A stretch of 25,288 nucleotides of DNA from the NCBI GenBank assembly GCA_002085465.1, contig NBML01000028.1, positions 1 to 25,288 of the forward strand, written 5' to 3'. A program made the translations under genes and the position numbers. The notes under the pieces are model-generated. The model had not been told where the DNA came from and ran no database searches. It saw only the letters and a program-made list of their open reading frames with translations. Each line of letters starts with the position of its first letter. Position 1 is the first letter of the stretch. The DNA is from Desulfobacteraceae bacterium 4572_89. Its GTDB lineage: Bacteria; Desulfobacterota; Desulfobacteria; Desulfobacterales; Desulfobacteraceae. Shown here one piece after another: positions 16,199-23,249 of this stretch.

Positions 16199-17656
16199 CT
16201 ACCCCACATACTCTTCATAATAGGCTTTCATTTCATTGATAATTTTTTGTTCAGTTGCAGGAATAAAAGATTTGGTCGAAATAGATTTTTTTAGAATTTT
16301 CCTGATTTTCAGGAGATTCAGGTTCGTCTTATTCTTTTTCAACTGGATACCGATATTCCCTAAAGAGGTTGCTTCTTTAGGGCCGGCAATTATAATTTTT
16401 CTCGTTATGTCGGCGGTGATCTGATTGAGTTTGTTGTTTCTACAGCCACCGCCAACAATATGAATAACACGGTATTTTTTTCCGGAAAGTCTCTCGATTT
16501 TTTCAATGCTGTGTCTGTAGCTGCAGGCCAGAGAGATAAATGCCGAAGCCAGCACCTCATCCATTGCAAGATCTTTTTCGGTATATTCACATATAGCAGA
16601 CAACATATTTTGGGGATTATAGAAATGGTGATCGTTTGGATCAAAAACAGGCACCTTTTTTTTACAGGTGTCAGCCATACTTACAATTTTATCCCAGGAA
16701 TATTTATGCCCGTCCTTTTCCATTTCCTTTTTTATCTGTTGAAGAATATGCATACCAGTGGAATTCTTTAAAAAGGTAATCGTTCCCAGAGCACCTCCTT
16801 CGTTTGCGAAACCCTCTGCGTAAACTTCAGGATTAATGATAGGATCTTTCAGTTCAGTACCGATCAAAGACCAGGTTCCGGAAGAAATAAACAAAAAATC
16901 ATTCTCATCTGCAGGAACTGCGACAACTGCAGAAGCGGTATCATGAGAGGGAATACTGACAAATGGACAGGCCTTTATTTTTAACCTATCGGCAATTTCC
17001 TGCTTCAGATTTCCATAAATTTCTCCATGCTTGGTAAGTGACAGCAGAAGGGAACTATTAAGATTATATTGCTGAATCACCTCAGAAGAGTAGTATCCAT
17101 TCCTCATATCCATCATCTGGGTTGTACTTGCAATGGTCGGCTCGCCACAAATTTCACCGGTAAAGAGCCAGGCAAGCAGATCAGGAATGAGAAGTAATTT
17201 TTCGGCCTTTTCATAATATTCAGGTAGATATTTTCTAATCCCGATCAGCTGATAGAGCGAATTCATAGGATGATCCGGGATTCCCGTTTCCTTGAATGTT
17301 TTATATTTTTCTTTTTTAGAAAGATCTTTAAGAACGGTCTCACCCAAATTATTCCGGTAACACAACGGGTTGCCCAAAAGCTGATTGGATTTACCCAGAA
17401 GTCCGAAATCAATTCCCCAGGTAGATATTCCCACAGACTCAACAGGACCATATTCGAGGAAAGCTTTTTGAAGTCCAATTTGTAACTCTTGAAAAATATG
17501 TAAGATATCCCAGTAAAAAATACCATTAACATTTACAGTCTCATTGGGCACCTGATGTATCAGTTTAAGCTCAATCTTTTCACCATCATAAAGACCGCTC
17601 ACTACACGGATGGAAGAATTTCCACAGTCAAAAGCAACGTAGTTTTTAATATCCAT
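16199..17656 (-). CDS. FGGY-family sugar kinase, rhamnulokinase (RhaB)-like
   Basis: An ATP-dependent kinase of 485 residues, expected to phosphorylate the 1-position of a ketose such as L-rhamnulose or L-fuculose. The N-terminal domain starts VAFDCGNSSIRV (residues 7-18). RhaB-like blocks follow: NVNGIFYWDI (42-51), STWGIDFGLL (78-87), PMNSLYQLIGIRKY (130-143) and STTQMMDMRNGYYS (177-190). The catalytic base is Asp239 in IPSHDTASAV. Then come FISSGTWSLIG and NEGGALGTITFLKN, and the ATP-binding HIVGGGCRNNKLNQITAD. The ATG is preceded by AAGGAAG. It is the last gene of the sugar cluster, separated from the permease by a 14-bp tandem-repeat array. Substrate is not provable from sequence; L-fuculose and other deoxy-ketoses remain possible. 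Confidence 0.88.
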   Translation of the reverse strand: MDIKNYVAFDCGNSSIRVVSGLYDGEKIELKLIHQVPNETVNVNGIFYWDILHIFQELQIGLQKAFLEYGPVESVGISTWGIDFGLLGKSNQLLGNPLCYRNNLGETVLKDLSKKEKYKTFKETGIPDHPMNSLYQLIGIRKYLPEYYEKAEKLLLIPDLLAWLFTGEICGEPTIASTTQMMDMRNGYYSSEVIQQYNLNSSLLLSLTKHGEIYGNLKQEIADRLKIKACPFVSIPSHDTASAVVAVPADENDFLFISSGTWSLIGTELKDPIINPEVYAEGFANEGGALGTITFLKNSTGMHILQQIKKEMEKDGHKYSWDKIVSMADTCKKKVPVFDPNDHHFYNPQNMLSAICEYTEKDLAMDEVLASAFISLACSYRHSIEKIERLSGKKYRVIHIVGGGCRNNKLNQITADITRKIIIAGPKEATSLGNIGIQLKKNKTNLNLLKIRKILKKSISTKSFIPATEQKIINEMKAYYEEYVG

Positions 17657-17665
17657 TTATCTTCC

Positions 17666-17721
17666 TTTTTATTTCAGGCTTTTTATTTCAGGCTTTTTAC
17701 TTTAGGCTTTTTATTTCAGGC
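17666..17721. repeat. Four-copy 14-bp tandem repeat at the permease-kinase junction
   Basis: TTTTTATTTCAGGC is repeated at 17666-17679, 17680-17693, 17694-17707 (variant TTTTTACTTTAGGC) and 17708-17721, with a decayed partial fifth copy after it. On the coding strand the unit is GCCTGAAATAAAAA. The promoter-proximal copy supplies the last codon and stop of the permease, and the distal one supplies the A-rich start of the kinase ribosome site. Copy-number change would alter only the spacing. Confidence 0.92.
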
Positions 17722-18747
17722 GTTTGATTTCCAACTCTCTACTTCTGATTTTTCTGTGCTTAATCGGAGAAGACTTCTCTGCTCAAGAATATAATGAATT
17801 ATCATGGCCGTGATCATTATCAGTCCCCAGAAAGCAATGGTTAAAAAAGCACTTACACCAAGAAGATTCAGCCCGATAGACATTATCTGCAAGATGATCA
17901 GAGAAAGGACAAGCCCCTTTACCCGGCCAAAGCCGCCTTCAGCCTTAACACCTCCGAGTACGGCTGCCAGGATTGTAACCAGCAGATAGGATTCTCCATA
18001 TCCGGCTTTTGCAGAATTAAAGCGGGACATCATGATGATCGCGGCCATTCCGCAGTAAAGACCGGATATCATATATGTCTCTATTATCACTCTTTTGTTA
18101 TTGGTACCTGAAAAAAATGTGGCAATGGGGTTGGAACCAAACATAAAAATATTAAAGCCTGTTGCAGTGTGATTCAGATAGCCTGCCATCAAAAAGGCAA
18201 AAACAACAAATAAAATAAAAGGCATGGGTATTCCTGCAACTTTGCCATTTCCAATAAACTTGATAGAATCAGGCATTCCAGAAATAACATACCCTTTTGT
18301 TATAATGAAAGCCAGTCCCTGTAGTAATTTCATGGTTCCAAGCGTTGCAATAATTGGTGGAATATTTATCACAGATATTAAAAAACCATTTAATAAACCC
18401 ACCAGGACAGATATCCCAAGGGCAGCGATTATGGCGATCATAACTATCCATATATCAGTTGAAGCCGGAACATCAGGAATAATCCATGCCTTAAGAATCA
18501 GTGCTGCCGTGATCGCAGAAATATTCGTGGTTGCAATGATGGAAAGATTGATACCGCCTGTCAGCATGGAGATCATCATTGCCAGGGAAAGAAGACCCAG
18601 CTCCGGAAGTTGAAAGGCCATCCCTTGAAACGTCTCAATCCTTAAAAAATGATTGGGGCTTAAAACAGCCATGAGGACAATGACGCTTGAAAGAATAAGG
18701 CTGAGAACCTTTGTTTCATTATCCATGGGTATTTTTATTTTCAGCAT
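17716..18747 (-). CDS. Sugar ABC transporter permease (RbsC/LsrD-type)
   Basis: An inner-membrane permease of the BPD_transp_2 (CUT2) family, 343 residues and 8-10 hydrophobic segments. Motifs include MLTGGINLSIIA near the N-terminal third, VGLLNGFLISVINIPPIIA, and LAAVLGGVKAEGGFGRVKG as the cytoplasmic loop contacting the ATPase. The ATG at 18747 is used because GGGAG lies 7 nt upstream. A longer frame from 18774 would overlap the previous gene. With the next gene upstream it forms a heterodimeric channel. The C-terminal tail after the last helix (ILEQRSLLRLSTEKSEVESW) is hydrophilic and ends inside the 14-bp repeat array. Confidence 0.88.
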   Translation of the reverse strand: MLKIKIPMDNETKVLSLILSSVIVLMAVLSPNHFLRIETFQGMAFQLPELGLLSLAMMISMLTGGINLSIIATTNISAITAALILKAWIIPDVPASTDIWIVMIAIIAALGISVLVGLLNGFLISVINIPPIIATLGTMKLLQGLAFIITKGYVISGMPDSIKFIGNGKVAGIPMPFILFVVFAFLMAGYLNHTATGFNIFMFGSNPIATFFSGTNNKRVIIETYMISGLYCGMAAIIMMSRFNSAKAGYGESYLLVTILAAVLGGVKAEGGFGRVKGLVLSLIILQIMSIGLNLLGVSAFLTIAFWGLIMITAMIIHYILEQRSLLRLSTEKSEVESWKSNA

Positions 18748-18757
18748 GATACGCTCC

Positions 18758-19756
18758 CTAATCTGCTGTTTCAATTATTGAAGTTTTATGGGATTTGAGT
18801 TTTTGCTGATATGAACTGAATCCAACACTCACTATAATCACAATTCCCACAAGAAACTCAAACCAGACTGCCGGAACAGCCATGAGTGTCATTCCATTTC
18901 TGAGAATAGCAAGGAGTGCTACTCCCAGCAATGCTCCGAAGATACTTCCTTTGCCACCGGTCAAGCTGGCACCGCCCAGAACAACAGCAGCAATTACATC
19001 CAGCTCTTTTCCCACAATTGCATTCGGGGCAATGGTTTGAATCAGCAGAGCCTGTACTACACCGGCAATTCCCGCAACCAGTCCCATAAATGAATAAACA
19101 AATGTCTCAGTGAAAAAAATATTAAATCCAATCCTTAAACATGATTTTCTATCACCTCCTAAAGCATAGATACTTCTTCCAAGAAGCGTATAATTCAGGA
19201 TAACGACGGCAGCTATTATTATAAGAATCCATATGAAGGTGACGACGGACAGGCCGTAGGGCAGACCGCCGCTGGTATGGAAAGTAAGCAGTCTTATCTC
19301 TGCAAAATTTCTAAACCAGTCCGGAAGAGAATAGATCCATTTTCCCCCGGTAAAAACGATCAAAAGACCGTAATAAATATTCATGGTTGCAATGGTCGCA
19401 ATGATGGAGGGGATGCGAAAATTATAAACCAACACACCGTTCATCATTCCTAGAATGGTACCCACAAGAACAGCGACCATAAGAGCTGTAAAAATATTGC
19501 CGCCAATATTTATAATTACCAATGCCATAACATACTGGCTGACCGTTGCAATAGCGGCAAAAGAAATATCTATACCGCCCGAAATCAGAACAAGAAGAGT
19601 CCCAATTGCCAGAATACCGATAAAGGAATTACTTTTGAGCAGGTCGAACATATTTTCAGCAGTCATAAAATTAGAATTAACTGAAGTAATAATGAATGAC
19701 AAAAAAATTATAATGATGACTAAATAGGTCTCATGATATTTAAACAGTTTCTTCAA
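18758..19756 (-). CDS. Sugar ABC transporter permease (RbsC/LsrC-type)
   Basis: The second CUT2-type permease, 332 residues, with N-terminal helix YLVIIIIFLSFIITSV. ISGGIDISFAAIATVSQYVM, YNFRIPSIIATIATMNIYYG and the ATPase-contact loop DVIAAVVLGGASLTGGKGS are typical of the family. The start is TTG at 19756, supported by AAGGAG 6 nt upstream. Ten bases separate it from the ATPase gene upstream and ten from the second permease downstream, so the three are one translational block. Confidence 0.9.
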   Translation of the reverse strand: MKKLFKYHETYLVIIIIFLSFIITSVNSNFMTAENMFDLLKSNSFIGILAIGTLLVLISGGIDISFAAIATVSQYVMALVIINIGGNIFTALMVAVLVGTILGMMNGVLVYNFRIPSIIATIATMNIYYGLLIVFTGGKWIYSLPDWFRNFAEIRLLTFHTSGGLPYGLSVVTFIWILIIIAAVVILNYTLLGRSIYALGGDRKSCLRIGFNIFFTETFVYSFMGLVAGIAGVVQALLIQTIAPNAIVGKELDVIAAVVLGGASLTGGKGSIFGALLGVALLAILRNGMTLMAVPAVWFEFLVGIVIIVSVGFSSYQQKLKSHKTSIIETAD

Positions 19757-19766
19757 TAGCGACTCC

Positions 19767-21269
19767 TTAATCTATTGATTCCAAGCATCTTAGAACATCT
19801 TCTTCTGTTGATTCGCTTGTAATAAACTCCGATATTATCCTGCCTCTGTTCATCACAAAAACACGATGGCAGATATTAAGGACTTCCGGTACTTCATCTG
19901 ATATGAGGATTACCCCGAGACCTTCTGCTGCCAGCTGACTTATCGATTCATGAATGCTGCCCTTGGCTGCCACGTCTATACCGACTGTGGGGCCATCCAG
20001 TATAAGAAGCTTCGGGTCTGTTGCCACCCACTTTGCAAGTACAACACGCTGTTGATTTCCTCCGGAAAGGGTTGAGACAGGCGCATCAATTGAAGGGACT
20101 TTTATGCTGAATTTGTTTACCAGGTCTGTAATTTTATCAGCTTTGTTTTTGTGATCTATCAGCCCTGTCTTTTTTAATAACCTTCTGATGATGGTAATGA
20201 CACTATTTTTTGATACTGTCTGGTTCAGGACGAGCCCCTGGACCAGTCTATTTTCCGGCACATAAGCAATTCCCAGATCAATTGCTTCAAACACCGAGTT
20301 TAAGACAATCTTTTTGTCATTTATCTTGATGCTGCCATCATCAGCAGGATTCATTCCAAATAGTGTGTGAGCAAGTTCGGTCCTGCCGGACCCTAAGAGA
20401 CCCGTAATACCAAGAATCTCTCCTGGATAGAGTTTTAAAGATATATTATTATAGTTCTGTTTTTTTGAGAGGTTTTTGATTTCCAGAAGAGGCTTTTTTC
20501 TGGAAGGAGAAGGAATGGTTGTATTTTTTTTATATTGAAAATTTGCGCCGGTCATAAAAAATTCGATTTTTTGACTGTCCAGATCGACTGCCGGATAACA
20601 ACCCACTTTTTTTCCATCTTTAAGAATAGTAACCCTCTGGGCTATCTGCATCACTTCATTGAGTTTGTGGCTTACAAAAAGAGTTGCAATTCCCTTATCT
20701 TTCAGATCAATTACAACCCTGAGAAGCGCATCCACTTCGCGACTGGTAAGCGCTGTGGTTGGTTCGTCCATGATCAGAAGATTGAGTTCACCGGTCAAAG
20801 ATCTGCAGATGGCTACCAGCTGTTGATCAGCAATGGATAGATCTTCAACTTTCTGATCCAGGGCAATATTCACATTAATTTTTTTCATTGCTTTACGGGC
20901 GGTTGAATAATATCCCTTGCGGCTGAGCAATTTCTTCTTCCCGGATATTAAACTGCCTAAAGCGATATTTTCCGCAACAGACAGGTTAGGAAACAGTGAT
21001 AAATCCTGATAAATAACCTCTATCCCCTGGTGTATTGAATCAATGGAAGTTCTGTGGGAACTGAGTTCACCATTGATATAAATTTGAGATCCCAAGTCAG
21101 GTTTTTCAACACCGGAGATAATTTTAATAAGTGTTGATTTACCGGAACCATTTGTACCGGCAAGACAATGGATCTCCCCTTTTTTAATCTCAAAATTCAC
21201 ACTGTCCAGAGCCTGAACACCTGTGTATCTTTTGCTGATGTTCTTCATCCACAGAAAAGCCGTATCCAT
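19767..21269 (-). CDS. Sugar ABC transporter double-domain ATPase (RbsA/LsrA-type)
   Basis: A 500-residue protein with two fused ABC domains that energises CUT2 sugar import. Domain 1 has Walker A GTNGSGKST (38-46), a decayed signature LSIADQQ (144-150), Walker B LLIMDEP with Glu169, and switch His201. Domain 2 has a decayed Walker A GLLGSGRT (290-297, Arg for Lys), an intact signature LSGGNQQ (401-407), and Walker B LLILDGP where the catalytic Glu is Gly426. One composite ATP site is therefore complete and the other is degenerate in all three elements. The ATG at 21269 (MDTAFLWMKNISKRYTGV) is chosen over a GTG five codons upstream. It lies behind an intrinsic terminator that follows the binding-protein gene. 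Confidence 0.92.
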   Translation of the reverse strand: MDTAFLWMKNISKRYTGVQALDSVNFEIKKGEIHCLAGTNGSGKSTLIKIISGVEKPDLGSQIYINGELSSHRTSIDSIHQGIEVIYQDLSLFPNLSVAENIALGSLISGKKKLLSRKGYYSTARKAMKKINVNIALDQKVEDLSIADQQLVAICRSLTGELNLLIMDEPTTALTSREVDALLRVVIDLKDKGIATLFVSHKLNEVMQIAQRVTILKDGKKVGCYPAVDLDSQKIEFFMTGANFQYKKNTTIPSPSRKKPLLEIKNLSKKQNYNNISLKLYPGEILGITGLLGSGRTELAHTLFGMNPADDGSIKINDKKIVLNSVFEAIDLGIAYVPENRLVQGLVLNQTVSKNSVITIIRRLLKKTGLIDHKNKADKITDLVNKFSIKVPSIDAPVSTLSGGNQQRVVLAKWVATDPKLLILDGPTVGIDVAAKGSIHESISQLAAEGLGVILISDEVPEVLNICHRVFVMNRGRIISEFITSESTEEDVLRCLESID

Positions 21270-21306
21270 TTCTTTAAATCTCACAAGAAAATGTTGATTT
21301 TATAAA

Positions 21307-21339
21307 AAATGCCCCTGTGAAAATTTTAAAGGGGCATTT
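21307..21339 (-). terminator. Intra-operon intrinsic terminator after the binding-protein gene
   Basis: On the minus strand a 10-bp stem (arms 21330-21339 and 21307-21316; AAATGCCCCT with AGGGGCATTT) has a 13-nt loop and is followed by a run of T and then ATAAAAT. It lies between the binding-protein stop (21358) and the ATPase start (21269) with no new promoter evident. Partial read-through would make much more binding protein than membrane components. Confidence 0.8.
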
Positions 21340-21357
21340 ACCATTTATTTAAAAGGA

Positions 21358-22353
21358 TTAGAATCCAAAGCTATCTACATTCTCTTTGGTAATATCAATT
21401 ACCGCATTAACTTTGATAACATCACCCTCCAGACTAATCTTACCCAGACCAGGAATGGTCATCCCTTGTGTAATATTTTTCCCCTCAACAACCTGCTTGG
21501 CAATCCAGGTCATTGCAAATCCTGCATCTTTCGGATCCCAGAGGATACCGTGCTGCATGGAGCCTTCTCTCAAGTAGGGAGCTGCGTGATTCGGAAGTAC
21601 CGTACCAACAACACTTATTTTTCCGGCAAGTCCCTTTTCTTTAAGTGCCTGGGCAGCTCCCGGAGGTCCGAGACTGCCAAAACCTATAATACCTTTAATA
21701 TTCGGATAGGTTTTAAGCAGTTCTAGCATGGTCTGTTTTGACAATGCCTGATCTTCGCCACAGGGAATTCTCTGTGTGACTAATTTAAGATTCGGATATT
21801 TGGTCTTTGCATATTCCAGGCCAACATCCGCCCAGAGATTATGCAGAGGAACCGTTAGACTCCCGACAAAAATCGCATACTCTCCATTGTCTCCCATATA
21901 CTTGACCAGCATATCCCAGAAATGTTGACCAAATTTTATATTGTCAATGAGCTCAACATCATAATCCTTGCCCTTCTGGTCTGGTGATTCATGAGTAATG
22001 ACGGCGATACCTTTTTCCTTTGCCTTGGCAAATGCCGGCTCAAGCGCTTTGGCATCGTTGGGTGTGATACAGATGGCATCTACACCCTTGATGATTGAGT
22101 CCTCAACCATTCTTACCTGCTGTGCTGGATCGGCATCTGCCGGCCCGACCTGGTAGGATTTAATGCCCAATTCCTTGCCTGCCTGTTTTACGCCTTCCTC
22201 CAGGCGATTGAACCAGGGGATACCCGTGATCTTCACAATAGTTACAATCTCGTGCTTACTGCCTGCAAAAGCTGTTTGGCTACTGATAAACAAAACGGGA
22301 AGTGCAAAAAGGAAACACACTCCTAACATCATTAGTTTTTGATACGTTTTCAT
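21358..22353 (-). CDS. Periplasmic sugar-binding protein, LsrB/RhaS-like (Peripla_BP_4)
   Basis: The solute receptor of the CUT2 transporter, 331 residues. The signal peptide (residues 1-30) ends QTAFA before GSKHEIVTIVK. The two-lobe periplasmic fold is recognisable from QVRMVEDSIIKGVDAICITP, AKEKGIAVITHESP, GIIGFGSLGPPGAAQALKEK and SMQHGILWDPKDAG. The ATG at 22353 has AAGGAG 9 nt upstream, so an in-frame start 36 bp earlier is rejected. By eye it is nearest the autoinducer-2 receptor LsrB and rhamnose-type receptors. However, most LsrB ligand residues appear replaced: the Asp-Gln pair by Leu-His, and the Pro/Ala of the APDANA loop by Phe/Ser. AI-2 is therefore unlikely. The neighbouring kinase and aldolase suggest a deoxyketose or pentose ligand. 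Confidence 0.88.
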   Translation of the reverse strand: MKTYQKLMMLGVCFLFALPVLFISSQTAFAGSKHEIVTIVKITGIPWFNRLEEGVKQAGKELGIKSYQVGPADADPAQQVRMVEDSIIKGVDAICITPNDAKALEPAFAKAKEKGIAVITHESPDQKGKDYDVELIDNIKFGQHFWDMLVKYMGDNGEYAIFVGSLTVPLHNLWADVGLEYAKTKYPNLKLVTQRIPCGEDQALSKQTMLELLKTYPNIKGIIGFGSLGPPGAAQALKEKGLAGKISVVGTVLPNHAAPYLREGSMQHGILWDPKDAGFAMTWIAKQVVEGKNITQGMTIPGLGKISLEGDVIKVNAVIDITKENVDSFGF

Positions 22354-22415
22354 TCCATCATTCTCCTTTTTCTTTAAAATTATTACCAAATTTTCAATAA
22401 ATTGAAAATAATAAC

Positions 22416-23072
22416 CTATTTATCTTGTCCGTAATGATTACGGGCAAAATCCTGCATAGCGACTATATCATCGGGATCTATCAGGTTTGGCGTGCCAATT
22501 GATTTTGCAAGTATATAGATATGAGCCGTTTTTTCCAGCACATGAACTGTTTTAAGGGCTGTTTCAAAATCACTGCCCACACAGATACTCCCATGATTAG
22601 GAATGATCACTGCATTGCGATCAGCCAGCCCCTCAACAACATTTATTGCCAGCTCTTCGGTTCCGGGCAGTGCATATTTGCAGTTGATGACTTTGTCTCC
22701 AATCAGCTGGACAAAATCTTCTCCGATTCCGGGTATATCTTCATAGATAACACCAAAAACGCTTGAATAGACAGGATGATAGTGCATTACACAATTAATA
22801 TCTTTTCTGGCATTCATAATTGAGATATGAAAATTATACTCAATAGAGGGCTTCCGATGTCCTTCTACAATTATTTTTTTATCATTCATTACAACGATGT
22901 CATCTGCCTGGATTTCAGGATAAAGCATTCCGCTGGGCTTTATATAAAATAAATTTGTTTCCGGGTCTCTAATACTTAAATTTCCCCATGTCCCAACCGT
23001 TAATCCCTGTTCATACAGTCTCAATCCACCTTCTGCAACCGACTGTTTTAACTCTTTCCTTACTAGTGACAA
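22416..23072 (-). CDS. Class II (zinc) aldolase, FucA/AraD family
   Basis: A cytosolic aldolase/epimerase-fold enzyme of 218 residues, close to L-fuculose-1-phosphate aldolase (E. coli 215). Zinc ligands are visible as H97 and H99 (MHYHP) and H160 (PNHGS). The catalytic Glu is E78 (PSIEYNFH). Phosphate/substrate residues are N31 (WGNLS) and S47 (KPSG). It should cleave a ketose 1-phosphate to DHAP plus an aldehyde, such as L-lactaldehyde if the sugar is fuculose or rhamnulose. It begins with TTG at 23072, supported by a strong AGGAGG 6 nt upstream. It is the first gene of the leftward cluster, directly behind the divergent promoter region. AraD-type epimerase activity is less likely beside a RhaB-like kinase. 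Confidence 0.88.
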   Translation of the reverse strand: MSLVRKELKQSVAEGGLRLYEQGLTVGTWGNLSIRDPETNLFYIKPSGMLYPEIQADDIVVMNDKKIIVEGHRKPSIEYNFHISIMNARKDINCVMHYHPVYSSVFGVIYEDIPGIGEDFVQLIGDKVINCKYALPGTEELAINVVEGLADRNAVIIPNHGSICVGSDFETALKTVHVLEKTAHIYILAKSIGTPNLIDPDDIVAMQDFARNHYGQDK

Positions 23073-23247
23073 ATCGTTTCCTCCTGTTTATAATGGAGTT
23101 TCTTTTAAAACTAAAAGAAACTTTGATTTTAGTTGTTACTTAAATAACATTTATATGTTATTTAAGTAACAAACTTAAAATTCCATGTCAATGATTATTT
23201 GTTTTATATTATATAGTAAGGATATTTAGATTAGTAAGGATATTTAG
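23073..23247. promoter_or_regulatory. Divergent regulatory region with operator palindromes
   Basis: The spacer holds two perfect inverted repeats. GTTTCTTTTA/TAAAAGAAAC (23098-23121, 4-bp centre) is near the aldolase. GTTACTTAAATAACA/TGTTATTTAAGTAAC (23135-23170, arms extendable to 23133-23172, 6-bp centre) is the larger. Each arm of the larger repeat contains a 14-bp imperfect palindrome, GTTACTTAAATAAC or GTTATTTAAGTAAC, with centres 22 bp (two turns) apart, as for two dimers side by side. A leftward -35 TTGACA is at 23186-23191, and a -10-like TATAAA (minus) is the centre of the large palindrome at 23150-23155, though these two are not at standard spacing. The DeoR-type regulator next door is the likely ligand. 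Confidence 0.75.
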
Positions 23248-23249
23248 AT
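23214..23249 (+). repeat. 18-bp tandem duplication carrying the regulator's ribosome site
   Basis: TAGTAAGGATATTTAGAT is present twice in tandem (23214-23231 and 23232-23249). The second copy supplies the Shine-Dalgarno AAGGA (23236-23240) 7 nt before the ATG at 23248 and overlaps the first two bases of that codon. The first copy is an exact spare with no start codon. Confidence 0.92.

Noticed and set aside
21358..22353. Autoinducer-2 (Lsr) uptake operon.
   Set aside because: Transporter layout is similar, but most AI-2 ligand residues are changed, the kinase is RhaB-like rather than LsrK, the aldolase is class II rather than LsrF, and the regulator is DeoR-type rather than a clear LsrR.
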